This document shows, piece after piece, positions 1-5,370 of a stretch of DNA of 5,744 bases (position 1 is the stretch's first letter; each line of letters starts with the position of its first letter). The stretch is from an uncultured Phycisphaerales bacterium. Its GTDB lineage: Bacteria; Planctomycetota; Phycisphaerae; UBA1845; CAIVHJ01. A program made the position numbers and the translations under genes. The notes under the pieces were generated by a model. It made no database searches. It saw only the letters and a program-made list of their open reading frames with translations, and had not been told where the DNA came from. Location of the stretch: the NCBI GenBank assembly GCA_903905665.1, contig CAIVHJ010000215.1, positions 1 to 5,744 of the forward strand, read 5' to 3'.

Positions 1-417
1 GAGATCATGCAATCGGCAGAACTGGGTGATGTTCTTTACATTGTTCCCGGCACGCGTTCGGGAACATTATCGTTGTACCCACAACGCGAGTTCGAGTCCA
101 TGGCGCGGTTCATGGATCACGAACCGATCCCGGATGACGACGCCCTCACGTTTCAACAGTTGTTTTATTCGATGTCCTCTCGGCTGGAGATGGACAAGCA
201 GGGACGCGTCGTCTTGTCCCGACCGATGTTGGATCGCGCCGGGATGAGTAGTGAGGTGGTTTTGACCGGAGCGGGAAACCATCTGGATTTGTGGAACAAG
301 AAAGATCACGAGCAGTTCGTCGAGACGAACTGGAATCGCTGGAAGGATATTCAACATCGGGCGCGGGCAGCCAAAAAGAAAGTCGAATCCGGCGAGAACG
401 GTTCATCCAGAGGCTGA
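1..417 (+). CDS. mraZ: Transcriptional regulator MraZ, 5'-truncated by window edge
   Basis: MraZ is a ring-forming DNA-binding protein with two AbrB-like (SpoVT/AbrB) repeats. It binds upstream of the dcw operon and usually represses it. Only the end of the first repeat and the whole second repeat are visible here. The second repeat is clear: LEMDKQGRVVLSRPML (about bases 184-231) matches the family D-x-x-GR pattern, followed by VVLTGAGNHLDLWNK (about 256-300), the usual VxLxGxGxxxExW segment. The stretch SLYPQREFESMARF (about 82-123) is the family's LYPxxxWxxL segment at the end of the first repeat. The frame is open to base 1. An ATG at 7 lacks a ribosome binding site and would remove the first AbrB repeat, so I treat it as an internal codon. 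The tail after the second repeat is Lys/Arg-rich and probably disordered. It is the first gene of the cluster, but its own promoter and MraZ boxes lie outside the window. Confidence 0.93.
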   Translation, partial: EIMQSAELGDVLYIVPGTRSGTLSLYPQREFESMARFMDHEPIPDDDALTFQQLFYSMSSRLEMDKQGRVVLSRPMLDRAGMSSEVVLTGAGNHLDLWNKKDHEQFVETNWNRWKDIQHRARAAKKKVESGENGSSRG

Positions 418-455
418 CATGTGAATATTGGCGCGGAGTGGCAGCGAGTGAAATG

Positions 456-489
456 GGGTAGGTCACCCCTCTGGTCCTGTGACCTACCC
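456..489. repeat. Perfect 11-bp inverted repeat (hairpin or operator), loop 12
   Basis: GGGTAGGTCAC (456-466) is exactly complementary to GTGACCTACCC (479-489), with a 12-base loop. It begins about 40 bases after the mraZ stop codon. No T-run follows the right arm, so it is not a standard intrinsic terminator. A perfect 11-bp match this close is unlikely by chance in a gap this size. It could be an RNA hairpin protecting the mraZ 3' end, a protein-binding dyad, or part of a dispersed palindromic repeat. It does not resemble the direct TGGG-type repeats bound by MraZ. Confidence 0.7.
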
Positions 490-595
490 GCCACACCCAA
501 CAGAGCAATCTCTGCTTCTGCAACGCCGGGTACGATTTCACGGAGGAATCGGTCTGGGTTATTGAGGAGTGCAGGGACTGCCAAAACATAAGAAT

Positions 596-641
596 GGGTC
601 CGACAGTTTCCGGAAGCGAACGGAGTCGCCGAGTCGGGCCC
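596..641. repeat. Nested imperfect hairpin in mraZ-rsmH gap
   Basis: GGGTCCGAC (596-604) pairs with GTCGGGCCC (633-641) in a 9-bp stem with one G-U pair. Inside the 28-base loop, TTCCG (608-612) can pair with CGGAG (621-625) around an 8-base loop, giving a two-tier hairpin. The loop contains CCGGAAG, but the rest of the SRP RNA domain IV consensus is absent, so I do not call SRP RNA. Function is unknown. The pairing was found by eye and no folding energy was calculated. Confidence 0.45.
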
Positions 642-850
642 GCGGTTGTCGGATACGAAGCCTTGGCAATCGTCACCACACGCAGTTATGGATCTGACCG
701 GTGACATTGCTGCGTTGCGGGCGGCATCGTAACGAACCGTTGGGGGAGTGCCGTGGTCAAGGATCGATTGCGGAACCCCCTGCTTGTTTCTTCTTTGACA
801 AGTTGATGGATGCGGACGCGCGAGTCAGTTCCATGAGGTGGTATTCCGGT

Positions 851-854
851 AGGA
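851..854 (+). promoter_or_regulatory. Ribosome binding site of rsmH
   Basis: AGGA sits 9 bases ahead of the ATG at 864. It supports that start and is the clearest Shine-Dalgarno sequence in the window. The downstream starts at 1772, 2999 and 3310 have weak or no such site. Confidence 0.7.
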
Positions 855-863
855 ACTTCGATC

Positions 864-1775
864 ATGACATCGTCCGGCGAGCACATTCCGGTTTTAGCGC
901 GCGAGGTGATGGATTTGCTGAATCCATCGGCGGGTCAAACCGTGGTCGATGCGACGATCGGGTACGGAGGCCACGCGGCTTTGCTGCTCGAAGCCATTGG
1001 GCCGGAAGGAACTTTGATCGGTCTGGACGTCGATGAAGGCAACCTGTTTGCCGCTCGACAACGATGGGGAGCCACAGCCCGGATTCGCCTGGTTCGCTCG
1101 AATTTTGAGCGGATCGCTGACGTACTTTGCGAATTGGGCATCGAAGCCGTGGACGTGGTGCTTGCGGATCTGGGGATGTGCAGCGGTCAGTTGGATGATT
1201 CGTCGCGCGGGTTCAGTTTTCAGCAGGATGGTCCGCTCGACATGCGGCTGGATGATCGCGAAACAACGACGGCGGCGGATCTGGTGAATCGGCTGAGCGA
1301 ACGCGATTTGGCGGATTTGATTTACGAATTTGGTCAGGAGCGATTCAGCCGGAAGATCGCCAAGGCGATTCATCAGGTGCGGCACAAGGCTCGGATTACT
1401 CGGACACTGGAGTTGGCGAATGTAGTGTGTCGGGCGCTGGAACAGCAACCGGATAGTCATCGTGAGAAAATCCACCCCGCCACCCGAACATTCATGGCGC
1501 TTCGGATCGCCGTGAATCGCGAACTGGAGGTACTTCAAGGTTTATTGGATCAGTTGCCGCAGGTTCTCCGACCGGGAGGTCGTGCGGCGGTGATCAGTTT
1601 TCACAGTCTCGAAGATGGACTCGTCAAGAATGCTTTTCGTCGATCGCAGCAAGAAGGACTGGCGAAGATTCTGACGAAAAAGCCCGTCGTCGCATCCATG
1701 CAGGAACGACATAACAACCCGCGGGCACGGAGCGCCAAATTGCGGGTGATTGAGCGTGTGAAGCGTTCATTGTGA
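864..1775 (+). CDS. rsmH: 16S rRNA (cytosine(1402)-N(4))-methyltransferase RsmH
   Basis: RsmH (MraW) uses S-adenosylmethionine to methylate N4 of cytosine 1402 in the 16S rRNA decoding centre; it acts in the cytoplasm on the small subunit. The 303-residue length is normal for the family. Visible landmarks are the N-terminal HIPVLAREVMDLL (7-19), the SAM-binding glycine motif DATIGYGGH (29-37), the acidic LDVDE (54-58), DLGMCSGQLDD (102-112) with RGFSF and DGPLDMRLD (115-130), the HPATRTFMALRIAVNREL block (204-221), VISFHSLEDGLVK (243-255) and the C-terminal NPRARSAKLRVIER (285-298). Two motifs differ slightly from the Proteobacterial form: GYGGH in place of GGGGH, and MCSGQ in place of VSSPQ. 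The ATG at 864 has a good ribosome binding site, and the N-terminus aligns with the family at HIPVL. Its stop overlaps the next gene's GTG by four bases, so translation is probably coupled. Confidence 0.97.
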   Translation: MTSSGEHIPVLAREVMDLLNPSAGQTVVDATIGYGGHAALLLEAIGPEGTLIGLDVDEGNLFAARQRWGATARIRLVRSNFERIADVLCELGIEAVDVVLADLGMCSGQLDDSSRGFSFQQDGPLDMRLDDRETTTAADLVNRLSERDLADLIYEFGQERFSRKIAKAIHQVRHKARITRTLELANVVCRALEQQPDSHREKIHPATRTFMALRIAVNRELEVLQGLLDQLPQVLRPGGRAAVISFHSLEDGLVKNAFRRSQQEGLAKILTKKPVVASMQERHNNPRARSAKLRVIERVKRSL

Positions 1776-2986
1776 ACAACCAAAAGGTCCACTGGAAGAG
1801 AAGGAACTCAACCGTGACGGGTGAAACCAAACTAGGACTTTTGATCGGCGGGGCGTTTATCCTGTGTTTTGCGTTGATTTTGAGCAATACCGGGAATCCC
1901 CGAGCACTGGAACATCAAATCAATACCTTGGCAACTGCCACCGAAACGCGACCGAGCGTCGGGGAACAGGCGGACGTGGGAAAGCTGGCCCAAAAGCCGC
2001 CCGTCGATCCCGCGCCCAAATCGGTCGTGACGAATGAAACTCGATCACCGCAGAACAGCGTCAGCCCAACGCTTTCTGCGAATACCAGTATCGCCTCCAA
2101 TTCTCAGTCTCCCTCCTTTCCAAGCTCGATCGTGATTGCTCCGACTGAGAATGGGGTCGATACCCAATTGCGTCAGTCTCCCCCTCCTCTACACTCTCCT
2201 TCTCAACCCACGGTGACTGACGTAATTAACAATCGTCCCTCGGCGGAGGGATCGTCTCCCGCCGGTGCGGTGAAACATACGTTCCAATTGCCGACGCTTG
2301 AAGGGGCGCCGGCTGAGACGACTTCGCACTCCGGCGAAGCGCCTGCGGCGGCTCCTGTTGCGACATCTGCGTCCGATTCAAAGTCAGCGACTTCTACTCA
2401 AACCTACGTCGTGAGCAAGAGCGACAATCTGACCCGGATCGCGCAGAAGTTTTATGGGACGGCCTCGCCCCAAAACATCGAACGAATCCTCAAAGCCAAT
2501 TCCACGGCGATCAAGGACAAGAACGCGACCCTGCAGGTAGGCCAGAAACTGGAAATCCCCGTGGACGAACCTCCTGCAACGGCGGTTCCCGCTAAATCGG
2601 GCAAGACACGCAAATCCGACCCGAAGGACAAAACGGCGGGTATATTGGAGGCGCTTGCGTCCTCCGGGAAGAATCCGGTGACCATCGATGCCGCGACCAC
2701 GGAATTGAACGAGCGTTCGGTCAGTGCGAACAAACCCGTCAACAAGGGTGACAAGAAGGACAAGAGGATCGAAACGCCGAAAGACAAATCATCCAACCCC
2801 GCCGATGAGAAGTGGGTCTGGTATCAGGTCAAGCCGACCGACACGTTGGCCAAAATCGCCAAGGAACAACTGGGATCAGAAAAACGCTGGAAAGAAATAC
2901 ACGATATCAACAAGGATAAATTCCCGGATCCGACGAAAATCCGACCGGGAGTGCGTATTAAGATCCCGACCGACGCGACGACTTGA
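1772..2986 (+). CDS. Bitopic membrane protein with two LysM domains
   Basis: This 404-residue protein has a short basic cytoplasmic tail (1-20) and one membrane span (about LGLLIGGAFILCFALILSN, 21-39). A long Pro/Ser/Thr/Ala-rich linker (about 40-208) follows. The first LysM domain spans about 210-263 (TYVVSKSDNLTRIAQKFYG to VGQKLEIP). A charged Lys-rich linker leads to a second LysM domain (about 349-400, WYQVKPTDTLAKIAKEQLG to RPGVRIKIP). LysM domains bind N-acetylglucosamine in peptidoglycan, so the body should lie in the periplasm, with no catalytic domain visible. The GTG start overlaps the rsmH stop (GTGA); GAAG at 1760-1763 is a weak ribosome binding site. A later GTG at 1814 would keep the span but lose the basic tail. 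Its place between rsmH and ftsL, and its layout (tail, span, disordered linker, wall-binding domain), suggest a role in division like FtsN. That role is inferred; no SPOR domain or FtsN motif is seen. Confidence 0.9.
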   Translation: MNNQKVHWKRRNSTVTGETKLGLLIGGAFILCFALILSNTGNPRALEHQINTLATATETRPSVGEQADVGKLAQKPPVDPAPKSVVTNETRSPQNSVSPTLSANTSIASNSQSPSFPSSIVIAPTENGVDTQLRQSPPPLHSPSQPTVTDVINNRPSAEGSSPAGAVKHTFQLPTLEGAPAETTSHSGEAPAAAPVATSASDSKSATSTQTYVVSKSDNLTRIAQKFYGTASPQNIERILKANSTAIKDKNATLQVGQKLEIPVDEPPATAVPAKSGKTRKSDPKDKTAGILEALASSGKNPVTIDAATTELNERSVSANKPVNKGDKKDKRIETPKDKSSNPADEKWVWYQVKPTDTLAKIAKEQLGSEKRWKEIHDINKDKFPDPTKIRPGVRIKIPTDATT

Positions 2987-2998
2987 AAAATCAATCCT

Positions 2999-3289
2999 GT
3001 GACCGGTTTGAGAATTACTATTTTGTTGCTGGTGATGGGCGCCGCCGCAATGGCGCTGGTGGCGGTGCGCCATGAACAAGTCGCCGCCGTTTCCCGAATT
3101 CAGCGGTTGAGGCTTGAGGAGATTGCGCTCGTACGCGAAACGCAGCGAGAACAAATGCAACTCGCCCGGTTGAGGTCTCCGCAGCAGATCAAAGACCGAA
3201 TTGAACGTTTGGGACTCCAGGTGATGTCTTCCGATGTGTATGCGGGATTGATGAACCATCCCACGGCGGTGGCGATGGGGAATGAATAG
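2999..3289 (+). CDS. ftsL: FtsL/DivIC-like cell division protein
   Basis: This is a 96-residue protein with the FtsL layout. The N-terminus is very short, the membrane span lies at about residues 4-22 (LRITILLLVMGAAAMALVA), and a charged helix with heptad-like hydrophobic spacing follows (about 27-59). The segment SPQQIKDRIERLGLQV (60-75) matches the FtsL/DivIC pattern of Pro, an RIE helix and an LG turn after the coiled coil. In known systems FtsL joins FtsB/DivIC and FtsQ/DivIB and activates the septal FtsW-FtsI synthase. Sequence alone identifies FtsL poorly, so the call rests on size, topology, this motif and its place directly before the ftsI-type gene. The GTG start at 2999 lies 12 bases after the LysM gene. 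It has no clear ribosome binding site, so translation probably depends on the upstream gene. ATG codons at 3035 or later would break the membrane span. Confidence 0.75.
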   Translation: MTGLRITILLLVMGAAAMALVAVRHEQVAAVSRIQRLRLEEIALVRETQREQMQLARLRSPQQIKDRIERLGLQVMSSDVYAGLMNHPTAVAMGNE

Positions 3290-3309
3290 CGAAGAATGAA
3301 GCGTGAAAC

Positions 3310-5085
3310 GTGCATTGTGATGGCGCGACAACGAAACGAATTCACCGCTGGGGTTTTCTGTGGGGATCCCTGCTGCTGGTTTGCTTTGGATTGCTGGCGG
3401 GGAGATTGTATTACATTCATCAGGTGATGCGTCCGTCGCTGATCGCGTATCGTGATGCACAGCAAACACGTACGATTGCGATCCCGGCCCGTCGGGGACT
3501 GATTCTCGACCGCCAAGGGCGCATCTTGGCTGGCAGCGAGGATCGTCCGAGCGTATATGTTGATCCGGGTTTGCTGGAGGATGAAGAGCTTCGCACCGTA
3601 TGCGATGCGCTAGCCCCTGTCCTGCAAACCAATACCAGCGAACTGCACCAGAAAATTGAGAAACGATCCGAATCCCGGTTCGTATGGTTGGCGCGAAGGA
3701 TGACCTCCGAGCAGGGACAGGCGATCGAGGCATTGCGTCTGCCCGGTGTCGGGCTGGTCAACGAACCGTTTCGTTATTATCCGAACGGATCGCTGGCGGC
3801 TCACGTGCTGGGTTTTGTCAACAGCGATGGGCAGGGACTGGAGGGAGTGGAGCTTCAGTACAACAACAATTTGTCGGGCAAGGCTGGCCGATACGCAACC
3901 ACGTGCGACGTTCATCGTCGGCCGCTTTGGAACACCGAAGAGGACGTCGTCGAACCTTTGGATGGAAATCATCTGGTCTTGACGCTCGATATTGTGATCC
4001 AGGGTTTTCTTGAAGAGGCGATGGAGAAGGCGGTCGAGAAATATTCAGCTGAAAGCGCCGTCGGCGTCGTGATGAATCCTCAAACCGGTGCGGTCCTCGC
4101 TATGGGATGCTTCCCCACGTTCGACCTGAATCGCTATCAGGATTTTCCTGCGAACGTCAGGCGGAATCGCTGCCTGACGGACCCCGTCGAACCCGGAAGC
4201 TGTTTCAAGCCGTTTATTATGTCCGGCGCGCTGGCGGAAAAAGTGGCTAATCTGGACGAGCCGATCTTTTGCGGAAACGGCACGGCCTCATTCCCACACC
4301 GTGTGCTCCGCGACGCGCACCCCTACGGCACGTTGACCGTAGAAGAAATTTTGGTCAAAAGCAGCAACATTGGAATGGCGCATCTGGGGATGCGGCTGGG
4401 GAATCAGCGACTTCATAAGTATCTGGATGCCTATGGTTTTGGTCACAAAACAGGTATTGATCTTCCCGGTGAGGATCGGGGAATTGTGCTGCCGCTCAAG
4501 AAGTGGAGCCAGCTGTCCACAACATCGGTTCCGATGGGGCAGGAAATTGCGATCACGCCGATTCAACTGGCGACGGGGTTATCGGCGCTGTCCAACAACG
4601 GGGAATATCGGCGTCCTTTTGTCGTTCAGAAAATTCTGGACCCGGTTGGGGAGGAAACATCGCCCAATGGCGCAACCAACGTGATTCGTCAGACGGTGGC
4701 AAAAGACGTCGCCCGAAGCGTGGCTCAACGTGCGATGGTTCGAATGGTGAACGACAGTCCTCACGACGTGAAATTGGCGCAATATCAGGTTCTGGGAAAA
4801 ACAGGGACCGCCCAGATTCCGCGCTACGGACATCATGGGTACGAACCGGATGCCTACGTGAGCACATTCATGGGTGCTGCTCCCGCCGAAAATCCGCAAG
4901 TGGCGGTGATCATCATGGTACGACGGCCGAAAAAGTCGATCGGATACTACGGAGGAATGGTATCGGGACCGGCGGTGAAAGAGGTGCTGTTCAAAACGCT
5001 GACGTATCTGGATGTTCCACCAGACAAAATTCAAGAATCGCAGCGGATGGCACAAGTATCCAGCCCCGGGATTCCATCGGATTAG
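3310..5085 (+). CDS. ftsI: Class B penicillin-binding protein, FtsI (PBP3) type
   Basis: This is a peptidoglycan D,D-transpeptidase of 591 residues, expected to crosslink septal wall in the periplasm with a partner glycosyltransferase of the FtsW type. It has one N-terminal membrane span (about 14-33, within WGFLWGSLLLVCFGLLAGRL). The dimerisation domain begins with RRGLILDRQGRILAGS (61-76) and includes RYYPNGSLAAHVLGFV (155-170). The transpeptidase domain runs from about 222. All three active-site motifs are present: SxxK as S297-C-F-K300 in EPGSCFKP, SxN as S351-S-N353, and KTGT at 497-500. The protein ends soon after this domain, with no PASTA repeats, so it is FtsI-like and not SpoVD-like. 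The GTG at 3310 is the only usable in-frame start before the membrane span, since an in-frame TGA lies at 3304-3306; only GAAG (3298-3301) serves as a weak binding site. An ATG at 3320 in another frame would not reach the domain without a frameshift. The gene follows ftsL by 20 bases. Confidence 0.95.
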   Translation: MHCDGATTKRIHRWGFLWGSLLLVCFGLLAGRLYYIHQVMRPSLIAYRDAQQTRTIAIPARRGLILDRQGRILAGSEDRPSVYVDPGLLEDEELRTVCDALAPVLQTNTSELHQKIEKRSESRFVWLARRMTSEQGQAIEALRLPGVGLVNEPFRYYPNGSLAAHVLGFVNSDGQGLEGVELQYNNNLSGKAGRYATTCDVHRRPLWNTEEDVVEPLDGNHLVLTLDIVIQGFLEEAMEKAVEKYSAESAVGVVMNPQTGAVLAMGCFPTFDLNRYQDFPANVRRNRCLTDPVEPGSCFKPFIMSGALAEKVANLDEPIFCGNGTASFPHRVLRDAHPYGTLTVEEILVKSSNIGMAHLGMRLGNQRLHKYLDAYGFGHKTGIDLPGEDRGIVLPLKKWSQLSTTSVPMGQEIAITPIQLATGLSALSNNGEYRRPFVVQKILDPVGEETSPNGATNVIRQTVAKDVARSVAQRAMVRMVNDSPHDVKLAQYQVLGKTGTAQIPRYGHHGYEPDAYVSTFMGAAPAENPQVAVIIMVRRPKKSIGYYGGMVSGPAVKEVLFKTLTYLDVPPDKIQESQRMAQVSSPGIPSD

Positions 5086-5097
5086 AGGATTGTGTGT

Positions 5098-5122
5098 TGA
5101 GCACCACTCATGCGTGGTGTCA
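5098..5122. repeat. Short hairpin just after the ftsI stop
   Basis: CACCAC (5102-5107) pairs with GTGGTG (5114-5119) around a 6-base loop. TGA (5098-5100) and TCA (5120-5122) extend the stem if G5101 bulges out. No T-run follows, and the real terminator lies about 40 bases further on. It could stabilise the mRNA 3' end or be one copy of a dispersed short palindrome; the window holds only one copy. Confidence 0.45.
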
Positions 5123-5163
5123 TGCAGATGCTTCGTGCAAGCAATAATTAGATGTTCCCAGCT

Positions 5164-5217
5164 CGGCCCGGGGGTTTGAAGCGTGTGTGGCGTGGCGACC
5201 CCGGGCCGTGTTTTTTT
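5164..5217 (+). terminator. Intrinsic terminator after the mraZ-ftsI unit
   Basis: CGGCCCGGGG (5164-5173) pairs perfectly with CCCCGGGCCG (5199-5208), giving a 10-bp stem of only G-C pairs with a 25-base loop. TG and a run of seven T (5211-5217) follow. This is a classic rho-independent terminator for + strand transcription, 78 bases after the ftsI stop. The loop is longer than usual, but the stem and T-run are strong. Confidence 0.88.
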
Positions 5218-5241
5218 ACGTTTTGCTGATGAATTTCATGA

Positions 5242-5269
5242 TTGAAGACCGAACCACCGGCGGTACAAT
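5242..5269 (+). promoter_or_regulatory. Predicted sigma70-type promoter for murE
   Basis: TTGAAG (5242-5247) and TACAAT (5264-5269) are separated by 16 bases. They match the -35 consensus at four of six positions and the -10 consensus at five of six. Transcription would start near 5276, leaving a leader of about 95 bases before murE. Its place directly after a strong terminator supports the call. It was found by eye and not tested. Confidence 0.6.
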
Positions 5270-5331
5270 GGCATGAAGCATGATGCAGAATACAGAGAGC
5301 GTGTGATAAGGGACATTTTCGTTTTTTGCCT

Positions 5332-5356
5332 CATGAATTATGGTTGCTGGTTCATG
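5332..5356 (+). promoter_or_regulatory. Hairpin in the murE leader, just ahead of the start
   Basis: CATGAATTA (5332-5340) pairs with TGGTTCATG (5348-5356) in a 9-bp stem with two G-U pairs and a 7-base loop. It ends 14 bases before the murE ATG and just upstream of the weak GGATGA ribosome binding site (5361-5366). The next bases, GTCAT-GG-ATGAC (5356-5367), form a second short near-palindrome covering that site. Both could affect access of ribosomes to murE. No known riboswitch or leader family is recognised. Confidence 0.35.
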
Positions 5357-5370
5357 TCATGGATGACGTT

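Larger units (their letters stand above)
418..863. other. Long mraZ-rsmH intergenic region with several potential RNA stems
   Basis: This stretch of about 450 bases has no gene I can support. The + frames give only a short frame continuing past the mraZ stop to TAA at 589-591, and a GTG-started frame at 701 that merges into rsmH as a shadow. A minus-strand frame (351-707) is open but has no ribosome binding site and no recognisable domain. Besides the two hairpins listed separately, smaller stems are visible: 501-505 with 510-514, 515-522 with 570-577 (two G-U pairs), 533-539 with 545-551 (one G-U), and 643-648 with 667-672 (one G-U). I looked for tRNA, tmRNA, RNase P RNA and SRP RNA landmarks and found none. 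A perfect TTGACA lies at 795-800, but no acceptable -10 follows it. The region could be a long leader of rsmH, a small RNA, a dispersed repeat or decayed sequence. Confidence 0.55.

Noticed and set aside
7..9. ATG at 7 as the true start of mraZ
   Set aside because: It would delete the first AbrB repeat, the frame is open to the window edge, and no ribosome binding site is visible. The gene is more likely cut by the window.
421..591. Short GTG-started + frame after mraZ (56 codons)
   Set aside because: It has no ribosome binding site or recognisable motif, and it spans the inverted repeat. It is better explained as a chance open frame.
605..632. CCGGAAG loop as an SRP RNA (4.5S) signature
   Set aside because: The flanking domain IV bases (GUCAGG on the 5' side, AGCAGC on the 3' side) are missing.
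795..823. Perfect TTGACA as a promoter for rsmH
   Set aside because: At spacings of 16-18 bases the sequence is GC-rich (CGCGCG-like) with no -10 resemblance, so there is no supportable promoter.
894..1538. 214-codon minus-strand open frame inside rsmH
   Set aside because: It is antisense to a gene with full family motifs and shows no domain of its own.
2166..2212. Pyrimidine-rich tract as a regulatory or repeat element
   Set aside because: It simply encodes the Pro/Ser-rich linker of the LysM protein, and no regular repeat unit is present.
4503..5147. 214-codon + strand open frame overlapping the ftsI 3' half
   Set aside because: It is out of frame with the transpeptidase domain that holds the KTGT motif, has a composition rich in Gly/Arg/Ser/Asp and has no domain.
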